Assembly: GCF_051549785.1 (NCBI RefSeq)
Contig: NZ_CP189974.1
Coordinates: 124,001 to 188,000 of the forward strand
Direction of reading: 5' to 3'
DNA length: 64,000 nt
DNA from: Caldatribacterium sp051549785
GTDB taxonomy: Bacteria > Atribacterota > Atribacteria > Atribacterales > Caldatribacteriaceae
The translations under genes and the position numbers were made by a program. The notes below the pieces were generated by a model. The model did not search any database. It worked only from the letters and a program-made list of their open reading frames with translations, and was not told the DNA's origin. Shown here in pieces: positions 51,904-60,926 of the stretch (within the stretch, counting starts at the first letter, position 1; each line of letters begins with the position of its first letter).

Positions 51904-52724
51904 AGGGACATCCTCCGCACGAGCTCCCGGATGATGAGGGTGAGTTTAGGCTGTGCTTCGTTGGCCGCCTGCACCACTTCCTCAAAGCTCAGCGGCGCCA
52001 CAACGCCCTCAATGGCCAGGTCCGTGATGCAGGAAATACCAAACACCCGCAAACCGGCGTGTTTTGCCACAATGACTTCGGGAACTGTGGACATTCCCAC
52101 CGCATCGGCTCCAATCCGGATGAGGAAACGGTACTCCGCCGGAGTCTCAAGGCTTGGTCCGGGAAGGGCCACGTACACTCCCTGGTGCAGGTAGATCCCG
52201 TGTTCAAGACCAATCTGAAGGGCGAGCTCCCGCAATTCCGGATCGTACACCTGGGACATATCGGGGAAGCGAGGACCAAGTTCCGGGTCATTGGGTCCCC
52301 GAAGAGGATTGTCGCCGAGGAGGTTGATGTGGTCGGTGATGACCATGAGGTCTCCCCGTCGCATGTTCCGGTTGAGCCCTCCGGCAGCGTTGCTCACGAT
52401 GAGCACCTTCACCCCCAGGCCTTTCATCACCCGCACCGGGAAGGTCACCTGCTGCAGCGTGTACCCCTCGTAGTAGTGGAACCGCCCCTGCATGACCACC
52501 ACGGGTTTCCCCGAAAGCGTTCCAAGGACCAGGTTCCCCCTGTGGGTCTCCACCGTAGAGACGGGGAAATGGGGAATCTCTTCGTACGGGATGACCCGGT
52601 CCATCTCCACCTCATCCACGAGTTTCCCGAGCCCTGTCCCCAGAATAATCCCGATTTGCGGAACGATGTGAGTCCGCTCCTTGATGAAGCAAACGCTCTC
52701 CTCAATGTGTCTGCGAAGCTCCAT
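51900..52724 (-). CDS. Trimeric purine nucleoside/MTA phosphorylase (PNP family)
   Basis: 274 residues. G-T-G-L-G near 29, H-R-G-N-L near 61, G-R-F-H-Y-Y-E-G-Y near 81, N-A-A-G-G near 112, D-H-I-N-L-L-G, and Glu of L-E-T-P-A-E-Y-R. The base-contact position reads S-C-I-T-D where guanine/hypoxanthine-specific PNPs have T-N. Asn-to-Asp there is known to favour 6-aminopurines, so adenosine or methylthioadenosine may be used. Start at the ATG after AGGAGGTGGTTCT. Adjacent mtnA fits the product. Confidence 0.88.
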   Translation of the reverse strand: MELRRHIEESVCFIKERTHIVPQIGIILGTGLGKLVDEVEMDRVIPYEEIPHFPVSTVETHRGNLVLGTLSGKPVVVMQGRFHYYEGYTLQQVTFPVRVMKGLGVKVLIVSNAAGGLNRNMRRGDLMVITDHINLLGDNPLRGPNDPELGPRFPDMSQVYDPELRELALQIGLEHGIYLHQGVYVALPGPSLETPAEYRFLIRIGADAVGMSTVPEVIVAKHAGLRVFGISCITDLAIEGVVAPLSFEEVVQAANEAQPKLTLIIRELVRRMSL

Positions 52725-52738
52725 AGAACCACCTCCTG

Positions 52739-53638
52739 TCATTTTCGGGGGAACGCCCGTTCGTACGATTCACAAAGGAACCTTCGGTCGACGTGGGTGT
52801 AAATCTGCGTGGTGGCGATGTCACTGTGCCCCAGGAACTCCTGGACAACCCGGAGCTCTGCTCCCCCTTCAAGCAGATGCGTGGCAAAGGTGTGCCGAAG
52901 CGTGTGAGGAGTAACGTGTTTCGTGATCCCTGCCCGGAGGGCACAGCGCCTCACCATGTTCCAGACACTCTGTCGACTCAGAGGCCGCCCCGAAGGACCG
53001 CTGACAAAAATATAGCGGCTTTTCCGGCCTTTGAGAAGGAATCTCCGGGGTCCGTGGAGGTAGGCAAGGAGTGCTTCCTTGGCCCGTTCCCCAAAGGGAA
53101 CGATGCGCTCCTTAAAGCCCTTGCCCCAGAGCCTGAGCATTCTCTCCTCAAGGTCCACGTGCTGGAACTCCAAAAGCACCACCTCGCTCACCCTGAGGCC
53201 ACTTGAGTACATGAGCTCAAGTATGGCCCGGTCCCGGATACCTGAAGGTTTCGTCAGGTCACAGGCGGCAATGAGCGCCTCCACCTCCTCAAGGGTGAGG
53301 ACCTCCGGGAGGTGCCTCCGGATACGGGGAGTGTCAAGGAGCTGCGCCACGTTCTCCTTCACTATTTTTTCCCGCACCAGGAAACGGAAGAACGTCCGGA
53401 GAGCGGAAATGCAGCGAGCCAGCGAAGTCGCCTCAAGTCCTGACTGGGATTCCTGTGCCACAAAGGCTTCAAGAACGTCAAGGGACACGCTCTGCAGGTC
53501 CTCAATTCCCCGGTTTTCAAGAAAACGAATGAAACTTGCGATATCCTGGCGATAGGCAAGAACCGTATTCTCCGCTGCCCGCTTCTCCCAGAAAAGGAAG
53601 TTGAGAAATGCCTCTAAGGTCTCCTCAAGCGACGACAC
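52739..53638 (-). CDS. Tyrosine recombinase XerC/XerD type
   Basis: 299 residues, the length of XerD. SAM-like N-terminal domain, then the catalytic set Arg in S-S-G-L-R-V-S-E, Lys-bearing strand R-L-W-G-K-G-F-K, H-T-L-R-H-T-F, G-H-S-D-I-A-T-T and Tyr in Y-T-H-V. It should resolve chromosome dimers at a dif site. GTG start (V-S-S-L-E-E-T-L) overlapping lgt by 14 nt; a TTG 16 codons earlier is less likely. It sits inside a housekeeping operon, not with mobile genes. Confidence 0.92.
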   Translation of the reverse strand: MSSLEETLEAFLNFLFWEKRAAENTVLAYRQDIASFIRFLENRGIEDLQSVSLDVLEAFVAQESQSGLEATSLARCISALRTFFRFLVREKIVKENVAQLLDTPRIRRHLPEVLTLEEVEALIAACDLTKPSGIRDRAILELMYSSGLRVSEVVLLEFQHVDLEERMLRLWGKGFKERIVPFGERAKEALLAYLHGPRRFLLKGRKSRYIFVSGPSGRPLSRQSVWNMVRRCALRAGITKHVTPHTLRHTFATHLLEGGAELRVVQEFLGHSDIATTQIYTHVDRRFLCESYERAFPRK

Positions 53639-54374
53639 GTTGCCGCAACACTCCCCTGAGCACCATCGCAAAAAGAACAATCCCAAGGCAGGCTACCTGC
53701 CCCAGGGTGAATACCCCAAAAACCACAAAGGGCTCATCCCGAAGGTACTCGATGAGAAACCGAGCCGCACTGTAGAGGGCAAGGTAATCCAGGAAGAGTT
53801 CTCCCCGGAAACGGCAACCCTTCTCAAGGCGAAGGAGAAGCACAAGAATCACCAGGGAGTACCCAATGGCGTAGATCTGCGTTGGGTAGCGGAATCCCTC
53901 AAGGTGAGGGAATCGAACTCCCAAAGGGAAAAAGGGAAAGGGGCACACCCGCCCGAAGCAGCATCCGTTGAGGAAACACCCTACCCGGGCGATAGCATAC
54001 CCCAGCGCGAGAGGCGGGGCGAAAAGGTCAAAGAACGCCGCCACAGGGTAGCGCTTGAGGTAGAGATAGGGAACGGTGAGCGCAATCGCCCCGAGAACGC
54101 CACCGTAGAAGGTGAGCCCTCCTTCCCGAAAGGAGAAAATGTGCGAGGGGAACTGCCGGTAGTAATCCCAGTGGAGGATAACGTAGGCGAGCCTTGAACC
54201 CAGAACCGCCCCAATAATGCACAGCGAGGCCGCCTCAATCACCGCCTCAGGAGAAACACCGAAGCGTGGAGCCCGCCGGATGGCAAAGAGAATCCCGAAA
54301 AGGAAGGCCAGACCCAAAAACACGCCATAGGAGTACACCGGAAATTTCCAGACAGTGAAGAGGATACGATGCAT
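53625..54374 (-). CDS. lgt: Prolipoprotein diacylglyceryl transferase
   Basis: 249-residue membrane protein with about seven helices. Lgt signature G-G-L-T-F-Y-G-G-V-L-G near 85 and R-V-G-C-F-L-N-G-C-C-F-G near 130 (catalytic Arg and loop). It attaches diacylglycerol to lipoprotein cysteines. The ATG overlaps the preceding stop by one base (TGATG). Shows that the cell makes lipoproteins although the binding proteins in this window lack lipoboxes. Confidence 0.95.
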   Translation of the reverse strand: MHRILFTVWKFPVYSYGVFLGLAFLFGILFAIRRAPRFGVSPEAVIEAASLCIIGAVLGSRLAYVILHWDYYRQFPSHIFSFREGGLTFYGGVLGAIALTVPYLYLKRYPVAAFFDLFAPPLALGYAIARVGCFLNGCCFGRVCPFPFFPLGVRFPHLEGFRYPTQIYAIGYSLVILVLLLRLEKGCRFRGELFLDYLALYSAARFLIEYLRDEPFVVFGVFTLGQVACLGIVLFAMVLRGVLRQRVVA

Positions 54375-55816
54375 CAGAACACCACCTTTTCCCGAGAATC
54401 GATCACCTCAATCCAGACTGGAAAAGATGCAATTCTTGCCTCCCGACCATCCTGGAGGTAGTACCGCGTTTTCTCCCTGAAACTCTGCTTCTCCCACACA
54501 ATGGGAACTGCCCTCCCTCGAAGGAACATCCATCCAGACCCTCGACCGACGAAACGAATCTCGACCCGGCCTTCGGTGTCCTTCACCTCGTGCTCGGCCA
54601 CCTGGACGATAACCGTCCCACAGGCAATTTGGGCTCCCGATTCCCCATCCCGGTGGGGCTCACCATTCACAGAACGGAGGTACACCTGCCGGCCTGGATC
54701 GTACGTGAACTGGACCCGGTAGTTCCGGCCGTACCGTATTTCGAGTTTCGTTGCCTCTCGTCCCTCGAGGTCCTCCCCCGGAGACAAAAGGGCAAAGGTT
54801 GCGGTGCGGGCTGGCCGGCCAAGGCCCAGACGCTGCGCTTCCTCAAGAAGACCGGGGAAAAGGGCGTAGAGATTGTGCGGAGGACGGCGATCCCGCACCC
54901 GCTCAAAGGGGCGAAAGTTCTTCTGCTCATCAATATGGTCCATGGCAAGCTCCCGGAGATACGTGTAGGCCTCAACGCTTCCTCCGCTGTGTACAAGAAT
55001 CGCATCGTGCTCGAAAGCCTTGAGGACGAAATAGGGACGAGCGCTCCGGATTGGGCCCACCCGTCCTACAGACTGGGGTTCAAAAACGGCGAGAAAGCGC
55101 GTGATACCACCTTCGGTGAGCATCTCATAGACCACGCTTGCCCGGCTCAGGCCATGCTGGGGACGGGCTTGAGGAGTATTCTCGATGGCAAAGGCAAAAG
55201 GTCTCCGAACGTACGGAGACCGCCGCTCAAAAGCCCCTGCAGGGGGCACAAGCTCTCCTGTTGCCAGGGTTTCCCCGACCATTCCCTCGCTTGTTGCCAG
55301 GCCTTGCTCAGCAAGGGAAGCCAGGACGTTCGACGGTCCGGTTCTTTCAAGCATCCCCCGAAGGGTGGTCTCCGCCTCCGGGCCCTCCCACTGCATCTTT
55401 TCCTCCACCTGAAGTTCCTCCCCGGGGGTGAACACCCGCTCCCCTGAGGGGGCAGCTCGCTCAAAGACGCTCTCTGCCTGGGGAAGGTCTACAGGAGGCT
55501 TGGGGATACGAACCTGCTGTCGCTCCTGCTGCATTCTGGTAGCGAGTTCACTCTGCACCTGGGGCTTCAGGGGCTCTTCTGACTTTACGTTCTCTGGGGG
55601 CTTCAGCTCTGCCCGGGGGAATTCCGCTTCAGGTGAGCGTGCCTGTGGAGCCTCCTTTGCAGGAAGCTCCGTGAGTTCCACCACAATAGGCTTCTCTTCT
55701 TCCCTTGGAATCCGGAAAGAGAGCCAGAAGATGGACGCCACCGCTATGAGAGCAATGTTCACTCCCAGGGACACAAGGAGTGACCACGACCACACTTTCT
55801 TCTCGTTGAACACCAC
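54374..55816 (-). CDS. TonB-like N-terminus fused to a DUF3048 (YerB-like) domain
   Basis: 480 residues. One membrane helix near 10-30 is followed by an acidic, Pro-rich linker (V-E-L-T-E-L-P-A-K-E-A-P and on to about 115) that resembles TonB/TolA. The C-terminal half is DUF3048: R-R-P-F-A-F-A-I-E-N-T-P-Q-A-R-P-Q near 205, T-E-G-G-I-T-R-F-L-A-V-F, G-P-I-R-S-A-R-P-Y-F and a later beta-rich part. It is directly downstream of exbB-exbD, where tonB or tolA would be expected. No TonB C-terminal domain is seen. GTG start one base after the exbD stop. Confidence 0.78.
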   Translation of the reverse strand: MVFNEKKVWSWSLLVSLGVNIALIAVASIFWLSFRIPREEEKPIVVELTELPAKEAPQARSPEAEFPRAELKPPENVKSEEPLKPQVQSELATRMQQERQQVRIPKPPVDLPQAESVFERAAPSGERVFTPGEELQVEEKMQWEGPEAETTLRGMLERTGPSNVLASLAEQGLATSEGMVGETLATGELVPPAGAFERRSPYVRRPFAFAIENTPQARPQHGLSRASVVYEMLTEGGITRFLAVFEPQSVGRVGPIRSARPYFVLKAFEHDAILVHSGGSVEAYTYLRELAMDHIDEQKNFRPFERVRDRRPPHNLYALFPGLLEEAQRLGLGRPARTATFALLSPGEDLEGREATKLEIRYGRNYRVQFTYDPGRQVYLRSVNGEPHRDGESGAQIACGTVIVQVAEHEVKDTEGRVEIRFVGRGSGWMFLRGRAVPIVWEKQSFREKTRYYLQDGREARIASFPVWIEVIDSREKVVF

Positions 55817-55817
55817 C

Positions 55818-56234
55818 CTACTTCTCCTCCCCTGGCTGGGTGGCAATGGCCATTCGCTCCACTCCAGCCCTTCTCAAAAGGTCCATGAGTTTCACAACCC
55901 TTCCGTGGAGCACCTCCCGGTCTGCCTCGATGACGACAGTCGCATCGGGGTTTTTGCGGAGTTCCACCACGAGGAGCCGGGGGAGTTCTGTCCAGTCGGT
56001 GAGGCTCCCGTTGAGGTAGAGGGTGTTCCCCTTCGTGAGGGTGACGGTGATGGTTTTCGCCTCCTCAATCCGGGAAAAACTCGCTGACGGAAGGTTCACC
56101 CGGGCCCCGGTCTCCACGCTCACGAAGGTGGTGGTGACGATGAAGAAGATGACAAGCTGCAGGATGACATCGACCAGGGGGGTGACGTTGACCTGGGGTT
56201 CAGCTCTCTTCTTCCATCGCCGGAACCGGAACAT
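55818..56234 (-). CDS. exbD: ExbD/TolR family biopolymer transport protein, copy 1
   Basis: 138 residues, normal for ExbD/TolR. A single N-terminal helix carries the proton-path Asp (V-T-P-L-V-D-V-I-L-Q-L); the periplasmic domain ends G-E-E-K. Protein identical to copy 2. It overlaps exbB by 35 nt and has its own GGAGAAGGAAG site. With ExbB it forms a proton-driven motor. Confidence 0.94.
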   Translation of the reverse strand: MFRFRRWKKRAEPQVNVTPLVDVILQLVIFFIVTTTFVSVETGARVNLPSASFSRIEEAKTITVTLTKGNTLYLNGSLTDWTELPRLLVVELRKNPDATVVIEADREVLHGRVVKLMDLLRRAGVERMAIATQPGEEK

Positions 56235-56871
56235 CGGCTTCCTTCTCCTTCAGGGCGTACTCCCGGCTTTCAATGAGCTCCAGGACTTCACTGGAGACCC
56301 GCTCGATCTCCTGGACCAGGCCCTCGACGAGGTGAGCGAGGTAGTGGTGCATGACCAGGGTGGGGATGGCCACAGAGAGTCCTGCAGCGGTGGTGAGGAG
56401 GGCCTCGGAAATCCCTCCGGCCATCTCCGTGGGCTTCCCCACACCTACGGCAGCAATGACGGCAAAGGTCCGGATCATCCCGGTCACCGTCCCCAGAAGC
56501 CCCAAAAGGGGGGAGATGTTGGCGATGACGACAAGAGTTGAAAGGCGCTTCTCAAGGAGCGGGAGCTCAAAGGAAGCGGCGGTCTCCATGGCCTCCCGGG
56601 CTTCCCGGGGAAGGCCCTTAAAGTACTTCCTGAGGCCGGCGAGAATAATCCGGGAGGCGGGGTTGGGGGAACGGGAGGAGAGCTCCAGAATCCCCCGGAG
56701 GTCTTCCTGGGCAAGGGCCTTGCGGACGGCCTTCAGGTACTTGCGGATACGGTCTTTGAGGTACCGCAGGACGTACCAGCGCTCGATGAAGACGGCCAAG
56801 GCGATGACCGAACAGGCCACGATGGGGTACATGACGTACCCACCTTTGGCGATGACGGAAAAGACCTGCAT
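56200..56871 (-). CDS. exbB: ExbB/TolQ family motor protein, copy 1
   Basis: 223 residues with three helices: an N-terminal one near 13-30 and two after 110, with G-L-L-G-T-V-T-G-M near 122 and L-L-T-T-A-A-G-L near 155. These are the conserved TolQ/ExbB/MotA channel motifs. It differs from copy 2 by one residue (Tyr versus His near 36). Start at the ATG after GGAGGTAGCACC. It should energise the TonB-like/DUF3048 protein encoded downstream. Confidence 0.94.
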   Translation of the reverse strand: MQVFSVIAKGGYVMYPIVACSVIALAVFIERWYVLRYLKDRIRKYLKAVRKALAQEDLRGILELSSRSPNPASRIILAGLRKYFKGLPREAREAMETAASFELPLLEKRLSTLVVIANISPLLGLLGTVTGMIRTFAVIAAVGVGKPTEMAGGISEALLTTAAGLSVAIPTLVMHHYLAHLVEGLVQEIERVSSEVLELIESREYALKEKEADVPVPAMEEES

Positions 56872-56875
56872 GGTG

Positions 56876-59800
56876 CTACCTCCTGTTTTCGGGTTCCCGC
56901 ACCTCTTTGAGCACGGCAATTCGTTCCCGTGCCTTTACCACCCACTCGTCTTCTTTCGGGAATCCAGCAACCCGGGCGTACACTCTCTGAGCCTCCTCAA
57001 ACTCTTCAAGGTACTCAAGGCACACCCCAAGCCAGTACCCTGCCCCGGTGAAGAACTCGCTCTCTTTGCTTGAGAACACTTCCCGGAAAAATGGAGCGGC
57101 CTCCGCAAAACGTTGCTCCTTCAAAAGCAGCGTCCCCGTAGCGTAGAGGAGGGGACAGAGGTCCTCAGAGGGTACGCCTTGTGCCCTGAGATCCTCAAGG
57201 ACACGTTGGGCTTTTTCAGGATTGCCCTCTTCAAGGAGGATACGCGAGAGGATTCTGAGGAGTTCCCCCCTTCTTGCCCCCTGGGGGAAGCGCTCAAGGT
57301 ACATCCTGATGAACGCCTTCGCCTCCTGCTTCTTTCCGGAAGCGAAGGCCGCCTGTGACGCAAGAACAAGAATGTTCTCCCCCCGGGGGTGTTCCGGATA
57401 CAAGCTGAGGAACTCCTGTGCTTCGTCGAGGAATGCTCTGTACTCCTGAAGTGCGTGGAGCCCCTCGAGGAGGAAAAGACGGACCTCCACATCCCGCTCA
57501 CCCTGACCCTTGAGCCGCTCAAGAATCGTCACGCTCTCCCGTACGTTCCCAAGGTGATACTGGGCCACCGCCACACGGAGCGCAACGGAAAAGTCCCTCC
57601 GTTGCTTCTCCTCAAGGAGGCTTGCCCACTGGATGACGTCGTTCCAGGCTTTCCCCTGGTAGGCGATATCCACAAGGTACAGGAGTGCTTCCTGGCGAAG
57701 TGCCCAAGGAGCGTCCAGAGATGCCTCAAGGTGGGTACGGGCCTTTTCGAAACGCCCAAGAAGGTAACAGACCTTTCCAAGGAGAAAGAGGACGTGCTTT
57801 TGTTCTTCCGGCAAAAGGTCGCTCCTTCCCACAAGGGCTTCAAGGCGCTCCAGAGCCTCCTCGTAGAGACCTTTCTCCATCGCCTCCAGGACCCTCTGGA
57901 GCTCCTTCGTGGTTGGTCGGCCGAGGACAGCATCGGGATTCTCCCCTGCTTCCAGCAAAACCTCCCGGGCCCTCTCCTCTTCACCCAGCCTTTCTAAGGC
58001 TAAAGCCAGCAAAAGGGCGTATTCCTTTTCAAGCTTCCCCGCTCTCGATTTGAGCTCGCGAAGAGCCGATGCTACTTCCTCCCACCGATCCTTTTTCCAG
58101 GACAACCTGGCCCACAGGCGGAGGAAATCTTCAGGAAAACGGTTCCTGATGGACTCCTTCCTCCCCTCAATCACCCCCACCGCATCTTCAACCTTCCCCT
58201 CCTCAAAAAGGACCAAGGCAAGTTTGAGCGCCGCCTCATCGGCGAACTTCCCCTGAGGGTATCTGGCAAGGTACTCCCGAAAGGCCTTTTCCGCACCATT
58301 CCAGTCCCGTTTCCGATAGAACGAATCGGCCACAAGGAACGCTCCGTCCTCTCCTCCAAGACGGCTAAAGTACTTTGCGGCTTCATCCTCAAGACCAAGG
58401 AAACGGCAGGTGTACCCGAGCATCTCCACCGCTTTCTGGGCAAATTCACCCTGAGGATAGCGGGCAAGGAAGGCCTCAAGAAGAGACTTGGCCTCGTTCC
58501 ACTTCTTCCCTTCGTACAGCGCAAAAGCGCACCAGAACATCGCCCGCTCGAGGAACGGACTCTGGGAGAAGCGAAGAGAGAACTGCTCAAACGCCCGCCG
58601 GGCTTCCTCGGGCCGCTTTTCTCTGGCCAGTGCCTCAATCAGAAGCGCCTCTGCCTCCTCGATGAAGGTGGCGTAAGGGTAGTCTCGGAGAATTTCTTCA
58701 AGAAGTGGTAGGGCGTCACCGTACCGGGAAAGGGAAAAGAGGGAGAGCGCCATGCCAAAAAGAGCCCGTCCCTTTTCCTCTTCTTCCGTGTACCGGGAGG
58801 CCTCCCGGTAGTGCTCAAAGGCTTTGAGCCACACCTTCTCCTCGGCGTAAATGTCTCCAAGAAGGAGGTGAGCCTTGCCTAAAGAGGGGTTACTCTGCAA
58901 GGCCTTTTCAAGCATCCGTTTGGCTTCGCTTCTTTCTCCCCACCCCAGAAGCTCAAAGCCCATCTCGTAGTACGACCAGGCCCGGTCCTCAGGATGCGGA
59001 AGAGTGGCTGCCGCTTTCTCCCGCTCAGCAAGATAGGCCTCCCGCCTCCCCATCCGGTAGTAACACCGGGCCAGGTACTCATGGGCGTCAGAAAAGAGCG
59101 GGCTCAGCGACACCGCTTGCGCAAAGTACGGCACCGCCTCTTCATACCGGGCCTCCTCATAGAGCCGGTACCCCTCTTCAAAGGCGCGGACTGCGTCACG
59201 ACCGTACTGCCGTTCTCTTCTCACCCGCTCCAGGAACCGTCGGCCCTGGCTGTGCAGGGGGTCAAGCTCAAGGAGCCTCTCCCAGGCTCTCTGCGAGCCC
59301 TCAAGGTCCCCCACCTCATACAGGGCGCGACCCAGCCAGTAGTACGCCTCTTTCATGGAAGGATTCCACCGGGTGGCCTCGGCGAAGTACGTGGCCGCCT
59401 GACGGAAATTCCCCAGAGCGAAACTCTGGTACCCCTGGGTATAGGCTTCATAGGCCTCTTTACCAAAAATTCGAGCCTTCTCGGCAAGCTGGGCGAAGTA
59501 CCGGGCTTCTCTGAGGTCTGGGGAAAGGCTTGAGGCCTTCTCAAAAAGGGACTTCGCCTCCTCTATGTTCCCACGCTCATACCAGATCTTCCCCCAGAGG
59601 AGGTACACCTCAGCCCACGAGGGAGCGAGTTCTGCTGCCCGCTCCGCGTACCTCAGGGCCTCATCGAACCGCTTCTCAAGGAGGTAGAAAGACGCAAGGC
59701 GGAAGTATGCCTGGGCCACCGGGAGGGTAGAAGTCCCGTAGGTGTCGCTGAGCCTTGCGAGGTACTCCTCCCAGGTTTCGATTTCCTTCGCCCACCACCT

Positions 59801-60508
59801 CGTTACCCGGTACATGCAGGCGAGGTAATAGTACGCCTCGGGGTACTCCGGCGCCCTCCGTATGGTTTCTCGAGCAAGGGCAAAGGCTTTCTGCCAGAGG
59901 GGTAAATCGGGGTACTGGTTCTTCCCGTACTTCCGGATGGCCTCGTCCATCACCACGACCCCCTCATAGAGGGGGAGGAGATCCTCCAGGGCCACCGAAA
60001 GTGGCAGAGAAGAAGCAAGGGAAATGCCGAGTTCCTGACCAAGGTACTCGAGAACGTACGCCGAGAAATCTTCTAACTTCCCCCACTCGAAGACCGCGCT
60101 CGGGATGTCCCAGGACGTCCCATCCTGCACCCGAACAAGGCGCGGGCTCACCACTAGCCGTTCCCTGCCCCCGAGGACCCGGAAGCGAAATGCTCCAGAA
60201 AGGACATGAGTGCACTGCATTTTCCGCCCCAGGGTCTGGGCGGTGAGCGGAACAAGAAGGGTATCCCAGGAAAGCCCGGATTCCCGCACCAGGTTATCCC
60301 CCAAAACCACGTCATGCACTTCCACATACCGTTCAAGCTCGCGCTTCACAAGGTCCCGGAGGAGGTACCCCAGACAGGCTTTCTCCCCATCCCGGGGGAC
60401 GAAGGGAAAGAGCGCCACACGAATGCCGTCTTTTGCGAGGGCAAAAGACACCAGAAGAAGCAGCATAAGGACGACAACCGTACTCCCCACCTTCACCCGG
60501 ATACCCAC
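56876..60508 (-). CDS. Giant TPR-repeat periplasmic or envelope protein
   Basis: 1,210 residues with a signal peptide (V-V-V-L-M-L-L-L-L-V-S-F-A-L-A). Residues about 25-160 look like a TolB-N/CsgG-like domain: I-R-V-A-L-F-P-F-V-P near 28 and S-G-A-F-R-F-R-V-L-G near 103. Then at least twenty TPR-like helical repeats rich in Tyr, Ala and Glu (for example A-Y-Y-W-L-G-R-A-L-Y-E-V-G-D-L) run to the C-terminus. GTG start one base after exbD copy 2. It may act like TolB plus the CpoB/YbgF coordinator in an envelope motor. Confidence 0.75.
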   Translation of the reverse strand: MGIRVKVGSTVVVLMLLLLVSFALAKDGIRVALFPFVPRDGEKACLGYLLRDLVKRELERYVEVHDVVLGDNLVRESGLSWDTLLVPLTAQTLGRKMQCTHVLSGAFRFRVLGGRERLVVSPRLVRVQDGTSWDIPSAVFEWGKLEDFSAYVLEYLGQELGISLASSLPLSVALEDLLPLYEGVVVMDEAIRKYGKNQYPDLPLWQKAFALARETIRRAPEYPEAYYYLACMYRVTRWWAKEIETWEEYLARLSDTYGTSTLPVAQAYFRLASFYLLEKRFDEALRYAERAAELAPSWAEVYLLWGKIWYERGNIEEAKSLFEKASSLSPDLREARYFAQLAEKARIFGKEAYEAYTQGYQSFALGNFRQAATYFAEATRWNPSMKEAYYWLGRALYEVGDLEGSQRAWERLLELDPLHSQGRRFLERVRRERQYGRDAVRAFEEGYRLYEEARYEEAVPYFAQAVSLSPLFSDAHEYLARCYYRMGRREAYLAEREKAAATLPHPEDRAWSYYEMGFELLGWGERSEAKRMLEKALQSNPSLGKAHLLLGDIYAEEKVWLKAFEHYREASRYTEEEEKGRALFGMALSLFSLSRYGDALPLLEEILRDYPYATFIEEAEALLIEALAREKRPEEARRAFEQFSLRFSQSPFLERAMFWCAFALYEGKKWNEAKSLLEAFLARYPQGEFAQKAVEMLGYTCRFLGLEDEAAKYFSRLGGEDGAFLVADSFYRKRDWNGAEKAFREYLARYPQGKFADEAALKLALVLFEEGKVEDAVGVIEGRKESIRNRFPEDFLRLWARLSWKKDRWEEVASALRELKSRAGKLEKEYALLLALALERLGEEERAREVLLEAGENPDAVLGRPTTKELQRVLEAMEKGLYEEALERLEALVGRSDLLPEEQKHVLFLLGKVCYLLGRFEKARTHLEASLDAPWALRQEALLYLVDIAYQGKAWNDVIQWASLLEEKQRRDFSVALRVAVAQYHLGNVRESVTILERLKGQGERDVEVRLFLLEGLHALQEYRAFLDEAQEFLSLYPEHPRGENILVLASQAAFASGKKQEAKAFIRMYLERFPQGARRGELLRILSRILLEEGNPEKAQRVLEDLRAQGVPSEDLCPLLYATGTLLLKEQRFAEAAPFFREVFSSKESEFFTGAGYWLGVCLEYLEEFEEAQRVYARVAGFPKEDEWVVKARERIAVLKEVREPENRR

Positions 60509-60509
60509 C

Positions 60510-60926
60510 CTACTTCTCCTCCCCTGGCTGGGTGGCAATGGCCATTCGCTCCACTCCAGCCCTTCTCAAAAGGTCCATGAGTTTCACAACCCTTCCGTGG
60601 AGCACCTCCCGGTCTGCCTCGATGACGACAGTCGCATCGGGGTTTTTGCGGAGTTCCACCACGAGGAGCCGGGGGAGTTCTGTCCAGTCGGTGAGGCTCC
60701 CGTTGAGGTAGAGGGTGTTCCCCTTCGTGAGGGTGACGGTGATGGTTTTCGCCTCCTCAATCCGGGAAAAACTCGCTGACGGAAGGTTCACCCGGGCCCC
60801 GGTCTCCACGCTCACGAAGGTGGTGGTGACGATGAAGAAGATGACAAGCTGCAGGATGACATCGACCAGGGGGGTGACGTTGACCTGGGGTTCAGCTCTC
60901 TTCTTCCATCGCCGGAACCGGAACAT
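60510..60926 (-). CDS. exbD: ExbD/TolR family biopolymer transport protein, copy 2
   Basis: 138 residues, identical to copy 1, with the same helix-borne Asp. It is followed one base later by the GTG of the TPR gene. Two identical ExbD proteins mean any specificity must come from the partner proteins. Confidence 0.94.
   Translation of the reverse strand: MFRFRRWKKRAEPQVNVTPLVDVILQLVIFFIVTTTFVSVETGARVNLPSASFSRIEEAKTITVTLTKGNTLYLNGSLTDWTELPRLLVVELRKNPDATVVIEADREVLHGRVVKLMDLLRRAGVERMAIATQPGEEK

Larger units (their letters stand above)
55813..56886. repeat. Long direct repeat, copy 1 (exbB-exbD cassette)
   Basis: 1,074 bp that match 60505-61578 with a constant offset of 4,692 and a single base difference seen (A at 56763, G at 61455). 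The left edge is the start codon of the downstream gene plus one base, and the right edge is the ribosome site of exbB. Confidence 0.93.
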
